Source: Oscillospiraceae bacterium
Lineage (GTDB): Bacteria; Bacillota; Clostridia; Oscillospirales; Acutalibacteraceae
Length of the DNA stretch: 64,000 bases
Direction: 5' to 3'
Assembly (NCBI GenBank): GCA_902790325.1
Contig: CADARP010000005.1
Coordinates: 63,199 to 127,198, forward strand
Shown here: piece by piece, positions 36,880-45,495 of the stretch
Layout: each line of letters starts with the position of its first letter
How positions within the stretch are numbered: position 1 is the first letter of the stretch
Translations under genes and position numbers: made by a program
Notes under the pieces: model-generated
Databases searched by the model: none
The model's input: only the letters and a program-made list of their open reading frames with translations
What the model was told of the DNA's origin: nothing

Positions 36880-38019
36880 ATGAAAGGGAAAGGAAGTGCG
36901 CCGAAAAAGCGAAAGCTGCCGCTGTATAAGCGCGCCGTGATTTCGTTGGTTCGGACGTTGGAGGAGAACGAGCGCAAAAAACAGAACAAACAGCAGCAAA
37001 AAGCCGCACGGCATGAGCAGGCGGCGGCGCAGCGAAAAGCCGGTCAGCGCAGGCCGGCGACGTCGGACAGATCCGCACGGCGAAACGCACAGCCGAGAAC
37101 CGCACAGCAGAACGCGCCGGGACGCCGTCCTCCGATGACGGCCGAGCAGAAACGCCGGAGAGCTGTCTATCTGCGCCGTATGCGTTTGCGCAAGCGCATC
37201 ATCCGGATCTGCGCGGCGGTCATACTGCTGCTGATCGTGATCCTGATTTTGTCGCGCACGGTGCTGTTCAAGATCCAGAATATCGAAATCACCAATCCCG
37301 GGGACGCCGATTATACCGCGTCGCAGATCGTCTCGGAAAGCGGCATCGTATACGGCACACAGAACCTGTTCAGCTGCGATCTTGACAAGGTGGCCAAGAA
37401 TATCGAGCAGCGCCTGCCGTATATCGGCAAGGCGCAGGTGGAACGCGATTTCCCGAAGTCGCTGCGCGTGACCGTCACGCCGACACACGCATCCGCCGCG
37501 ATCGCGTTCGGGACAGGCTATCTGCTCATCGACCCGCAGGGCAAGATGCTCGAAAAGGTCGATACCGCGCCGGAGGAGATCCCGGTGCTGCGGTGCAAGA
37601 CGGAGTTCGAGCTCAATCTCGGACAGTACATCGGCGTGTCGCCGAACGGCAGGAAAGCAGACGATCAGACAAAAGCCGCAACGCAGATGATCACGCTGTA
37701 TAAGAAAATCTATGCGGCGGCGGAACAGGCGCAGATCCAGGACATCACGCTGATCGACATCCGCGACGTGCGCGCGATCACGCTCATGTACCAGAACCGC
37801 CTGACACTGCATCTGGGTACGCAGGACAGCCTGGAGCAGAAGCTCAAGACTGCGGCAAAGACGATCGCCGTGGAGAGCGACGCGTCGAGGACGCGCACGG
37901 GTGCGATCGACCTGACGAGTATCCCCTATGTTTATTCGCGCGATACGTATGAAACGATCGGCGAGGAAGCGTCGACCGAAGTGACCGAACCGGAGAGCGA
38001 GACGGAAAAGGCGGAATAA
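36880..38019 (+). CDS. ftsQ: FtsQ/DivIB-type cell division protein with long basic N-terminus
   Basis: 379 residues. An unusually long cytoplasmic region (~105 residues) rich in Arg, Lys, Gln and Ala comes first, then one membrane helix (IICAAVILLLIVILILSRTVLF region), a POTRA domain (IQNIEITNPGDADYTASQIV) and a beta domain with VERDFPKSLRVTVTPTHASAAI. The C-terminus is acidic (TEVTEPESETEKAE). FtsQ/DivIB stabilises the FtsL-DivIC complex outside the membrane. Position between murA and ftsZ supports it. GGGGAATGGAAG precedes the start. Confidence 0.9.
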   Translation: MKGKGSAPKKRKLPLYKRAVISLVRTLEENERKKQNKQQQKAARHEQAAAQRKAGQRRPATSDRSARRNAQPRTAQQNAPGRRPPMTAEQKRRRAVYLRRMRLRKRIIRICAAVILLLIVILILSRTVLFKIQNIEITNPGDADYTASQIVSESGIVYGTQNLFSCDLDKVAKNIEQRLPYIGKAQVERDFPKSLRVTVTPTHASAAIAFGTGYLLIDPQGKMLEKVDTAPEEIPVLRCKTEFELNLGQYIGVSPNGRKADDQTKAATQMITLYKKIYAAAEQAQIQDITLIDIRDVRAITLMYQNRLTLHLGTQDSLEQKLKTAAKTIAVESDASRTRTGAIDLTSIPYVYSRDTYETIGEEASTEVTEPESETEKAE

Positions 38020-38069
38020 CTGCACAAAAACACGGCGGAAAATACGCAAAAAAAAATACAAATTAGTTC

Positions 38070-38098
38070 TTGTATTTTCAAAAAAAGTATGGTATGCT
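38070..38098 (+). promoter_or_regulatory. Promoter for ftsZ, extended -10
   Basis: TTGTAT (38070-38075), a 17-base spacer ending in TATGG, TATGCT (38093-38098). It gives ftsZ its own transcription start inside the dcw cluster. Confidence 0.75.
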
Positions 38099-38154
38099 GT
38101 TAATGTGTTTTTTAATATGGACAAGGTGTGCAAATATTATTAGGAGGATCAGAC

Positions 38155-39447
38155 ATGGCATTTGAAATGGAAAATGAATTTGAAAGCGCAGTTCAGATAA
38201 AAGTGATCGGCGTCGGCGGCGGCGGCGGAAACGCCGTCAACCGTATGGTGGATTCCGGCGTCCTTGGTGCGGAATTCATCGCTGTCAACACGGATAAACA
38301 GATCCTGACCCACTCCCGTGCAACGCATAAGATCCAGATCGGTGAAAAGGCGACGCGCGGACAGGGCGCGGGCGGCAAGCCCGAGGTCGGCGCAAAAGCG
38401 GCCGAGGAGAGCAAGGAACTGATCGCCGACGTGCTCAAGGGCACCGACATGGTTTTCATCACCGCGGGCATGGGCGGCGGCACCGGAACGGGTGCAGCGC
38501 CGATCATTGCGCAGACCGCCAAAGAGATGGGCATTCTGACCATCGGCGTCGTGACCAAACCGTTCAAGTTCGAGGGCAAGATGCGCATGAATCAGGCGCA
38601 GCAGGGTATCGCGAAGCTGTCGGAGCATGTGGACAGCCTGATCGTGATCCCGAACGACCGCCTTCGCTACATCACCGAGCAGCGCATGAGCCTTGCGCAG
38701 GCGTTCGCTATGGCGGACGAAGTGCTGCTGCACGGCGTCAAGAGCATTTCCGAGCTGATCAAGGTGCCCGGCTTCATCAACCTTGACTTCGCCGACGTGA
38801 CGAGCGTAATGAAGGACGCAGGCTTTGCGCATATGGGCGTGGGCAGCGCTACCGGTAAGGACAAGGCCGAGCAGGCCGCGCTTGCCGCAGCGTCCAGCCC
38901 GCTGCTGGAGACGTCGATCGCCGGTGCGAAGGGCGTCATCATCAGCATCACATCTTCCGAAGACATCGACCTCGAGGACGTCGAGGACGCCGCCAGCACC
39001 ATCACGGCGCAGGCGCATCCGGACGCCAACATCATTTGGGGCGTCGCGTTCGATCCGAACCTGGACGACGAGATGATCATCACGGTCGTGGCGACTGGTT
39101 TCGCATCCGACAGAGCCGGCGCTTCCGCGGCTGTCGAGAGTTTCATGAACCAGATCCAGCAGGCGAGCAAAGAGACCGGTACGCCCGCTCCCGCCGTGAG
39201 CGCAGCGCCTGCGGCTGCACCGGCAAAGCCGGTTGTCAGCGCGGCTCCGTCCAACACGGTTTACGAAGCGCCCCCCGTGCGCAGAAGAAACGAGCCGGTC
39301 GAGCAGCCGCCTGTCGTCTCCGCGCCTCCGACGCGCAAGCCGACTCCCGCCGCCCCGCAGCCTGCGGCAGCGCAGAGCAGCGACATCGACGACGATGACT
39401 TCTATATGTATCTCAAGGATATCATCAAGACGAAGAACAATTCCTGA
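38155..39447 (+). CDS. ftsZ: Cell division GTPase FtsZ
   Basis: 430 residues. GTPase domain with [13 protein letters not shown] (18-31), the tubulin signature GGGTGTG (107-113), and [16 protein letters not shown] Pro/Ala-rich linker (~335-405) follows. The extreme C-terminus, [21 protein letters not shown], keeps an acidic-hydrophobic-basic pattern but not the usual DIPxFLR core that binds FtsA or SepF. FtsZ forms the division ring. The start at 38155 has AGGAGG 8 bases upstream. A strong terminator follows. Confidence 0.97.
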   Translation: MAFEMENEFESAVQIKVIGVGGGGGNAVNRMVDSGVLGAEFIAVNTDKQILTHSRATHKIQIGEKATRGQGAGGKPEVGAKAAEESKELIADVLKGTDMVFITAGMGGGTGTGAAPIIAQTAKEMGILTIGVVTKPFKFEGKMRMNQAQQGIAKLSEHVDSLIVIPNDRLRYITEQRMSLAQAFAMADEVLLHGVKSISELIKVPGFINLDFADVTSVMKDAGFAHMGVGSATGKDKAEQAALAAASSPLLETSIAGAKGVIISITSSEDIDLEDVEDAASTITAQAHPDANIIWGVAFDPNLDDEMIITVVATGFASDRAGASAAVESFMNQIQQASKETGTPAPAVSAAPAAAPAKPVVSAAPSNTVYEAPPVRRRNEPVEQPPVVSAPPTRKPTPAAPQPAAAQSSDIDDDDFYMYLKDIIKTKNNS

Positions 39448-39463
39448 CGGACGGATTACAAAC

Positions 39464-39496
39464 AGCCCCCTATGGACTTGCCATAGGGGGCTTTCG
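39464..39496 (+). terminator. Terminator after ftsZ
   Basis: AGCCCCCTATGG (39464-39475) and CCATAGGGGGCT (39481-39492) form a perfect 12-bp stem with a 5-base loop, then TTT. It ends the dcw cluster. Confidence 0.88.
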
Positions 39497-39519
39497 CATG
39501 GAAGGAAAGGGGGATTTGT

Positions 39520-40419
39520 GTGGAATCCCGAAAAGCCGTTTTTGCGGTGATCGGCGCCGGTATTCTGTGGGGTGTGATCAGTTTGTTTATCCGCCCGTTG
39601 TCCGCAGCCGGACTCGATCCGATGCAGATCGCGTCGGTGCGCATGGTCACGGCGTCCGTACTGTTTCTGTGTGTGATCGCCGTGCGTTCTCCCGGCAAGC
39701 TGCGCGTGCGCGTGCGTGATCTGTGGATGTTTGCCGGCACAGGGATCGTCAGCGTTTCGCTGTTCAATTTCTGCTACTTTTACACGATCATTCACAGCGA
39801 AGCGTCTGTGGCTGTCGTACTGCTGTATACGTCTCCGGTTTTTATTCTGCTGCTGTCTGCGATCCTGTTCCGCGAGCGCATCACGCGCCGCAAGGTGTTC
39901 GCGCTTTTGCTGACATTTGCCGGATGTGTCTGCGTGGCAGGTCTGACCGGCGGCGTGCGGCTGTCCGCGGTCGTGTTTCTGACCGGGATCGGTTCCGGAT
40001 TGTTCTACGGCCTGTACACGATCTTCGGCCGATACGCGCTCGCAAAATACGACGCCGTGACGGTGACCGCGTATTCTTTTTTGTTTGCGCTGGCTGGTTC
40101 TCTGCCGTTCGGAAGACCGGCTGCGCTGGTACGAACGATCGCAGCGGAACCGCGTCAGCTGCTTTTGTGCGCGGGAATCGGCTTGTGCAGCACGGTATTG
40201 CCGTATTATCTGTACACTTGGGGACTCGAGCGCATGGAGTCCGGCAAGGCGGCGATCCTCGTTGCGGTGGAGCCGCTGGTCGGCGCGGTCGTCGGAATGC
40301 TCGTTTTTCACGAGAGCCGCAGCGCTGTCAAACTCATCGGGATCGCGCTGATCCTGACTGCGATCGTGCTGCTGAACCTGCCGGATAAAGCGAAGGAAAC
40401 GATCTCGCCAACGGAATAA
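39520..40419 (+). CDS. EamA-family (DMT) transporter
   Basis: 299 residues with ten predicted membrane helices in two EamA repeats: the first starts FAVIGAGILWGVISLFIRPL, and the second includes VLLYTSPVFILLLSAILFRERI and AAILVAVEPLVGAVVGMLVFHE. The family exports or imports small metabolites; the substrate is unknown. The start is GTG, 6 bases after AAAGGGGG. It stands alone between two terminators. Confidence 0.92.
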   Translation: MESRKAVFAVIGAGILWGVISLFIRPLSAAGLDPMQIASVRMVTASVLFLCVIAVRSPGKLRVRVRDLWMFAGTGIVSVSLFNFCYFYTIIHSEASVAVVLLYTSPVFILLLSAILFRERITRRKVFALLLTFAGCVCVAGLTGGVRLSAVVFLTGIGSGLFYGLYTIFGRYALAKYDAVTVTAYSFLFALAGSLPFGRPAALVRTIAAEPRQLLLCAGIGLCSTVLPYYLYTWGLERMESGKAAILVAVEPLVGAVVGMLVFHESRSAVKLIGIALILTAIVLLNLPDKAKETISPTE

Positions 40420-40424
40420 AAGAA

Positions 40425-40457
40425 AGGGACTGCCGTCATGACAGTCCCTGTTTTTTT
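40425..40457. terminator. Terminator between EamA transporter and GDPD
   Basis: AGGGACTG (40425-40432) with CAGTCCCT (40442-40449), 9-base loop, then GTTTTTTT on the plus strand. The minus strand side is A/T-rich, so it may serve both convergent genes. Confidence 0.85.
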
Positions 40458-40481
40458 GATTCGGAACGGCTTTTCGACCGC

Positions 40482-41303
40482 TTACGGTGCAAGGCGGTCG
40501 GTCTCCATATAGCGGAAACCGGCTTCGTACAGCATTTTGGCGTCCTTGATGCTGTCCACCGTCCACATCGACACGGGTATGCCTGCATCGACAGCGGTCT
40601 GCATGGTTTCAACCGTGTTGGCTTCCCAGTCGCAGGACAGCCAGACGTTGCCGCCGATCGACTTCGCCTCGTCGATTTCCTTCTGCGTGATCTTGTCGCA
40701 CAGGTACCACAGTTCCATGTCGGGATCGATCGAGCGGATGTACTGAAGCTGGCCGAGGTCGAAGCTGATGACCAGCGCCTGCTTCCCAAGTCCCTTGTCG
40801 TGTACCGACTGAATCAGCGCGTCGATACCCTTGTAATCGCTGCCGCGCGATTTGATCTCGATCTGCGGACGGCATTCGGTGCCCACGAACAGATCGAGGT
40901 ATTCCTCGAGCGTCGGGATCTGCAGTTTGCCGTATTTCAGAAGACCGTGTCCGCCCTTGACGTGGTACTTCAGGAGTTCCTCGTATGTTGCGTCTTCGAT
41001 CTCGACGTTTCCGTTGTACCATTTTTTGATGTTGCTGTTGTGGCTGACGACCCAAACGCCGTCTTTGGTCAGATGCACGTCCGTTTCCGCCGAATAGAAC
41101 CCCTTTTCGATCGCCAGACGGAATGCCGGCAGTGTGTTTTCGGGCGCCTGCGCGTTGACGCCGCGATGTGCGGTCAGATAGATCGGGTCATCCGCGGTCG
41201 CAACGCCTTTTCCCGTTACGGACGGCATGGGCAGGATCCAGAAGATCACCAAATCGACTGCGACCATCAGAAATGCGGTCAAAGAAGAAAAAATACTTTT
41301 CAT
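40482..41303 (-). CDS. Glycerophosphodiester phosphodiesterase, membrane-anchored
   Basis: 273 residues. N-terminal hydrophobic anchor (FLMVAVDLVIFWILPM). Catalytic set intact: HRG (46-48), APENT (53-57), Glu73 and Asp75 in AETDVHLTKDG, and His88 in VSHNS; later QIEIKS. It should hydrolyse glycerophosphodiesters (or teichoic-acid-like polymers) outside the membrane. CGGAGGG precedes the start. It lies 18 bases after the lipoprotein gene, likely as one operon. It is the active relative of the degenerate GDPD at 22799-23635. Confidence 0.92.
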   Translation of the reverse strand: MKSIFSSLTAFLMVAVDLVIFWILPMPSVTGKGVATADDPIYLTAHRGVNAQAPENTLPAFRLAIEKGFYSAETDVHLTKDGVWVVSHNSNIKKWYNGNVEIEDATYEELLKYHVKGGHGLLKYGKLQIPTLEEYLDLFVGTECRPQIEIKSRGSDYKGIDALIQSVHDKGLGKQALVISFDLGQLQYIRSIDPDMELWYLCDKITQKEIDEAKSIGGNVWLSCDWEANTVETMQTAVDAGIPVSMWTVDSIKDAKMLYEAGFRYMETDRLAP

Positions 41304-41321
41304 TCCTGAACCCTCCGTTTT

Positions 41322-42137
41322 TTATTCCGTTACAGCTTCTTCCGTGGGCGCTTCCCAAACGAAGTCCTGGTATTCCTGCGTCTGCTGGAGATTAAAGGAG
41401 ACGCGCGTTTCGCCCAGCGACACAAGCGTGCCGGTAAAGTTGACTTCGGCGGTCACGACGGAATTCTTGACGAGCTTGAGCCACACGACCTGATCGGTTT
41501 CTTTGTTGATGCGGGCAAAGATCTCGCAGCCGTTGTAGGAGACGTCGTAGTCGCTGACTTCGATCGTGTCATGGTAATCTGTGAAGGTTTTGAGGATCTC
41601 GCTCTTGCTTGCCTCGAAATCGAACGCATCGGCAGCGGGACCGTTTTCGTCGCTGTCCTGCAGCACCATGTGCACTTCGTACAGATAGCGGTCGTCCTCT
41701 ACGTCGTTGAGCGTCGCTTCGACGACGTCCTCCGGGTTCAGTCTGCTGACGACGGCGCTGCCCTTGATGGGAAGAAAGTCGTTCAGATCGCTGCCGTATT
41801 CTTTCGTTTCACTCTGCTCCTTGATCGAATCTGCAAAGTGCTCGGCAAAGGCGATCATCGCTTTTGCCTCGGCGTTGTCCGCCGTGTCCACATCGCGCAC
41901 ATCTGCCCAGACGTTTCTCTTTACGCCGGGTTTCTCAGCCTTGATCGCATTGACGGCGGTGTTGTAGAAGTTCACGATCCCGGAGACGTCCTCGGGACGC
42001 TCGACCATCGTCACGACTTCGGGCTCCGTCGTCGTTTCTTCGGCGTCTTCCCCGGTCAAAGAGCAGGAAGCCGTCAAAAAAACAGTCAGTGCCGCAAGCA
42101 GCAGCGCGGCGATTTTCAAAAGATTCGATGCGCGCAT
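41322..42137 (-). CDS. Lipoprotein of unknown function
   Basis: 271 residues. Signal peptide with lipobox LTASCSLTG, then an acidic linker (EDAEETTTEPE). No family is recognised with certainty. The body is mixed alpha/beta with a repeated pattern of strands (RYLYEVHMVLQD, YDVSYNGCEIFARINKETDQVVWLKL), similar in feel to extracytoplasmic ligand-binding or DUF-type lipoproteins. The start at 42137 is chosen because AAGGGAG lies 8 bases before it; an ATG at 42155 is possible. It is cotranscribed with the GDPD. Confidence 0.75.
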   Translation of the reverse strand: MRASNLLKIAALLLAALTVFLTASCSLTGEDAEETTTEPEVVTMVERPEDVSGIVNFYNTAVNAIKAEKPGVKRNVWADVRDVDTADNAEAKAMIAFAEHFADSIKEQSETKEYGSDLNDFLPIKGSAVVSRLNPEDVVEATLNDVEDDRYLYEVHMVLQDSDENGPAADAFDFEASKSEILKTFTDYHDTIEVSDYDVSYNGCEIFARINKETDQVVWLKLVKNSVVTAEVNFTGTLVSLGETRVSFNLQQTQEYQDFVWEAPTEEAVTE

Positions 42138-42167
42138 ATTCAAAACTCCCTTCATTTTATCCTTATT

Positions 42168-42196
42168 ATTTTACCATATCCTCTTTTTTCTGTCAA
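42168..42196 (-). promoter_or_regulatory. SigA promoter of the lipoprotein/GDPD operon
   Basis: Minus strand TTGACA (42191-42196), a 17-base spacer, TAAAAT (42168-42173). The spacer is GAAAAAAGAGGATATGG: it holds both the GAAAAAAGAGGA word found in the promoter at 24802-24830 and the TATGG extended -10. Confidence 0.85.
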
Positions 42197-42234
42197 CCGA
42201 AAACGGGCGAAAAATCCTTGCCGTTTCATAGGGA

Positions 42235-42263
42235 TTGACAAATCCTTGAAAATGCCGTAAAGT
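42235..42263 (+). promoter_or_regulatory. Possible promoter for the CotH operon
   Basis: TTGACA (42235-42240), 17 bases, TAAAGT (42258-42263). The -10 is weak, so sporulation-type or other control is not excluded. Confidence 0.4.
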
Positions 42264-42307
42264 AATACATATAGAATAATCTGACGCTTCGGAGAGGATG
42301 TGGCGGC

Positions 42308-43771
42308 ATGCGCAGAACGCTTTGTTTCTTTTGCTGTCTGCTGTGCCTGCCGTCCTTTTTTCTCTTTGCCGCTGCCGGTACGGACGCGCAGGCGTACAGC
42401 TACCCCGAGCCGGAAGTGCTGCAGATCGACCTGATCATGCAGCCGTCCAGGTATCTGCGCATGATCCATTCCGCGGAAAAGCAGAAATATCCCGCTGTGG
42501 TGTGCATAGACGACGGCGATCCGCAGCCTGTCGGGGTACAGGTGCGCGGCGACCGCTCCCTGCGCGAAGGGATGGAAATGTACTGCAAGCGCGTTCCGCT
42601 GGAGCTTTGTTTTGACTATGCCGGATCGGACGGCGCGTTTCGCGGCAATCCGTCTTTGAAGCTCATCAACTGTCTGACGCCGGCACGGCTGCTGACGCAG
42701 ATCATTGCCATGCAGACATTTGAATATATGGGGATCCCCACGCCGCGGGTCACGCCTGCCTTTATCCGGATCAACGACACGGATTTCGGACTGTATCTGG
42801 CGGTGGAGGATCTGAACGAAGCGTTTGCGCGGGACCGATTCGGCAGCGCGACTTTGTATCGGCCGCTCTCCGCAAAGGACGATGCGGATAAACGGACGGT
42901 CGTGTCTTTTGATACGATCAGAATGGTTCTCAAAGTTGACGGCGGCGGCAGCGCGCTCTCGCAGTATACCGAAGCAAAGTGCAGCAGTCAGAACGCCGAC
43001 ATGTATCTGGATGTGGATGAGTTCCTGCGCTATATGGCGTGCGAAACATTCATTATGGATGACGACGGATTCATGGACAGCAGACGAAACTTCTATCTTG
43101 CGGACGATCACGGCAAGCTCAAGCTGCTGCCGTGGGACAAAGACAATGTGTTTTCCGCATTTGAGGAACGCAACAGTTTCCGCGAATTTGAAGATCGCAG
43201 CAACCCGCTGTTTCAGGAGATGATGCAGAATGCGTCCTACGCGGCGCGTTACCGTCAATATCTGCAAATGCTGGTCGATGCGTTTCTGGATCCCGACGCG
43301 TTTCTGCCGTGGCTTGACACGTATATCCGGGCGCTCGAACCGTATTTCCGCCGCGACGGGACGATCGCAAGGTATGCGGACGATGTGATCGCCGAATTGA
43401 CGACGGGCAATGCGCTGTTCAACACCATGAGCGGGAACCTGATGCTGACGTTCCGGACTTTCCACGATCAGGCAGACGCGCAGCTTCGCGGCACAGCGGC
43501 GGGATTCTCCGTTCCGCAGGATATGACGCTCGCGTCTTATTCGGTCCTGTCGGGCGACAAACAGGACGAATGGGGGACAGACCGTTCGGTCATCTTCCGC
43601 GTTTGCGCGGGCTATTGGCGGCTGCGGCGGCAGGCGCTGTTTGACAACGAAGGCAAGGCGACGCTCGCGATCAGCTTGTTTTTTGCGCTCGTTTTTGCCG
43701 CGACACTGATTTGTGTTTATCATCCGGCGGCTCCCCGCCGTCGGAAAAAGATACATGAGGAGGAACACTAA
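42308..43771 (+). CDS. CotH-family kinase-like protein, membrane-anchored
   Basis: 487 residues. Signal peptide, then a CotH-type domain: VGVQVRGDRSLR, LKLINCLTPARLLTQ, RVTPAFIRINDTDFGLYLAVEDLNEAF and the Asp-containing MDSRRNFYLADDHGKLKLLPWDKDNVF, matching the DRHxxN.../IPWDLD pattern of CotH. A C-terminal membrane helix (LAISLFFALVFAATLICVY) and basic tail follow. CotH proteins are atypical kinases; in Bacillus CotH phosphorylates spore coat proteins. Here the export signals imply an outside location. It is one base from the cyclophilin gene, as a tight operon. Confidence 0.85.
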   Translation: MRRTLCFFCCLLCLPSFFLFAAAGTDAQAYSYPEPEVLQIDLIMQPSRYLRMIHSAEKQKYPAVVCIDDGDPQPVGVQVRGDRSLREGMEMYCKRVPLELCFDYAGSDGAFRGNPSLKLINCLTPARLLTQIIAMQTFEYMGIPTPRVTPAFIRINDTDFGLYLAVEDLNEAFARDRFGSATLYRPLSAKDDADKRTVVSFDTIRMVLKVDGGGSALSQYTEAKCSSQNADMYLDVDEFLRYMACETFIMDDDGFMDSRRNFYLADDHGKLKLLPWDKDNVFSAFEERNSFREFEDRSNPLFQEMMQNASYAARYRQYLQMLVDAFLDPDAFLPWLDTYIRALEPYFRRDGTIARYADDVIAELTTGNALFNTMSGNLMLTFRTFHDQADAQLRGTAAGFSVPQDMTLASYSVLSGDKQDEWGTDRSVIFRVCAGYWRLRRQALFDNEGKATLAISLFFALVFAATLICVYHPAAPRRRKKIHEEEH

Positions 43772-43772
43772 A

Positions 43773-44387
43773 ATGAAAAAATGGATCTGTTTGTTTCTGG
43801 CGGCTGTGATGACGCTGACGCTTCTTGCCGGCTGCGGAAAGGCTGAAACAGCGGAAGAATCACCGGACGTCTCGACAAACGCGGAGCACAGCTTTGTGCT
43901 GTTCACAATGGAAAACGGCGGCACGTTCAAGATCGAACTGTACCCCGAGTACGCGCCGAAGACAGTCGACAATTTCCTGAAGCTCGTCAATGAGGGTTTC
44001 TACGACGGACTGACATTCCACCGCGTGATCGAAGGATTCATGGCGCAGGGCGGCGATCCGACGCTCTCCGGCAAGAAGGAAGCCGAGACGATCTACGGTG
44101 AATTCTCGTCCAACGGGTTTGCGCAGAATACGCTGCACCACGGACGGGGCGTTGTCTCCATGGCGCGCACGCAGGTGCCGGATTCCGCATCTTCGCAGTT
44201 CTTTATCTGCTATGCGGATGCGAACCATCTCGACGGCAACTATGCGGCGTTCGGCAAGGTGGTCGAAGGCATGGAAACCGTGGATGATTTCCTGAAGGTC
44301 GAGCGCTCGTTCAGCCCGTCTGACGGGACGAATTCGACGCCCGTCACGCCGATCGTGATCGCACACGCCGAGGTTGTGGATGCATGA
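43773..44387 (+). CDS. Cyclophilin-type peptidyl-prolyl isomerase, lipoprotein
   Basis: 204 residues. Signal peptide with lipobox LLAGCGK, then the cyclophilin domain: FKIELYPEYAPKTVDNFLKLV, YDGLTFHRVIEGFMAQGGDP, SSQFFICYADANHLDGNYAAFGKV. The catalytic Arg (FHRV) and the QGGD motif are present. It should help fold secreted or coat proteins on the outer face of the membrane. GAGGAGG precedes ATG 43773. Its stop overlaps the GH43 start by ATGA. Confidence 0.93.
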   Translation: MKKWICLFLAAVMTLTLLAGCGKAETAEESPDVSTNAEHSFVLFTMENGGTFKIELYPEYAPKTVDNFLKLVNEGFYDGLTFHRVIEGFMAQGGDPTLSGKKEAETIYGEFSSNGFAQNTLHHGRGVVSMARTQVPDSASSQFFICYADANHLDGNYAAFGKVVEGMETVDDFLKVERSFSPSDGTNSTPVTPIVIAHAEVVDA

Positions 44388-45418
44388 GACGCGCTGCCCT
44401 CGCCGCGCTTACTGCGCTGCTCGTCCTGATGACGGCGCTGCTCGTCCTGATGACGGCGCTGCCGACGGCAAACGCGCAGCGCGCAGCGGAGTACGATCTG
44501 ACAACAACGGATTTCCAACTGCGTGATCCGTTCGTTCTCGTGCACGACGGTCTATATTATATGTATGGCACGGGTGCGGCAAGCGCAAGGGGATACGGCT
44601 GTTACGTGAGTCCCGATCTCGAGCATTGGGCAGGCCCGTTCGACGTCTTTACGGCGCCGGACGGTTTCGACGGCGTACGGGATTTCTGGGCGCCGGAATG
44701 TCATGCGTACGCGGGGCAGTTTTACCTGTTTGCTTCCTATTATTCCCAAACGACCGGCCGGCGCGGCGTTTCGATCTTCCGTGCCGACGACCCTCTCGGC
44801 CCGTTCGAGGAGATCACGGACGGTCACATCACGCCGCATGACCGTGACTGCATCGACGGCACGCTGTATGTGGATGACGCCGGACAGCCGTACATGGTCT
44901 ACGTTGTGGAATGGACGGGCACGGACGACGGCATCGGCCGCATGGCAGCCGCGCCTTTGAGCAGCGATCTGACACGCTTCACTTCGGAACCGAAGGAACT
45001 GTTTCGTGCGGATGATCCGTCGTGGAACCCGGACAAGGTCACGGACGGTCCGTTTTTGTACAGGAGCCGCACGGGAAAGCTGCTGATGCTCTGGTCGGAT
45101 TTTTCGCCGCAGGGTTACTGCGTCGCGCTTGCGTCGGCAAAATCTGTGATGGGAACGTGGCGGCAGCAGCGCGCGCGGCTGTATACAAAGGACAAGCATC
45201 ATGCCGATGACGGCGGACACGGGATGCTGTTCACGGATCTGAACGGACAGCTCACGATGTGCATCCACGCGCCGAACGCCGACGCGCCGCAGCGGGCGCA
45301 GTTTTTGCCCGTGCGCGATCTGGGATTCACGCTCGCGTTGAACGAAAGAGCGACCGTACAGACATGGTTCATGCGCTGTTTCGACTTTCTGTGCAGCCTT
45401 TGGCCGCAGAAGGACTGA
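44384..45418 (+). CDS. Secreted GH43-family glycosidase
   Basis: 344 residues. Signal peptide whose core contains LLVLMTA twice. Five-bladed propeller motifs: FQLRDPFVLVHDGLYYMYGT (base Asp), FWAPECHAY, DRDCIDGTLYVDDAG (Asp) and KVTDGPFLYRSRTGKLLMLWS. At the position of the usual catalytic Glu in xEGPF the sequence has Asp; this is seen in part of the family, but activity is less sure. Expected substrates are arabino- or xylo-oligosaccharides. It is translationally coupled to the cyclophilin gene. Confidence 0.85.
   Translation: MRRAALAALTALLVLMTALLVLMTALPTANAQRAAEYDLTTTDFQLRDPFVLVHDGLYYMYGTGAASARGYGCYVSPDLEHWAGPFDVFTAPDGFDGVRDFWAPECHAYAGQFYLFASYYSQTTGRRGVSIFRADDPLGPFEEITDGHITPHDRDCIDGTLYVDDAGQPYMVYVVEWTGTDDGIGRMAAAPLSSDLTRFTSEPKELFRADDPSWNPDKVTDGPFLYRSRTGKLLMLWSDFSPQGYCVALASAKSVMGTWRQQRARLYTKDKHHADDGGHGMLFTDLNGQLTMCIHAPNADAPQRAQFLPVRDLGFTLALNERATVQTWFMRCFDFLCSLWPQKD
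44414..44455 (+). repeat. Perfect 21-bp tandem duplication in a signal peptide
   Basis: The 21-base unit at 44414-44434 is repeated exactly at 44435-44455, giving LLVLMTA LLVLMTA in the signal peptide core. It is in frame, so copy-number change would keep the gene open and alter the hydrophobic length. Confidence 0.95.
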
Positions 45419-45439
45419 ACTACATATTGGGCAAATCAA

Positions 45440-45472
45440 AAGGGGCTGCCGCTCGGCAACCCCTTGTTTTTT
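45440..45472. terminator. Terminator between GH43 and the 1903-residue surface protein
   Basis: AAGGGG and TGCC pair with GGCA and CCCCTT (45440-45465, one mismatch), followed by GTTTTTT. It can serve both convergent genes. Confidence 0.82.
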
Positions 45473-45495
45473 ATGCTGTTTTTTGCGGACTGTGG

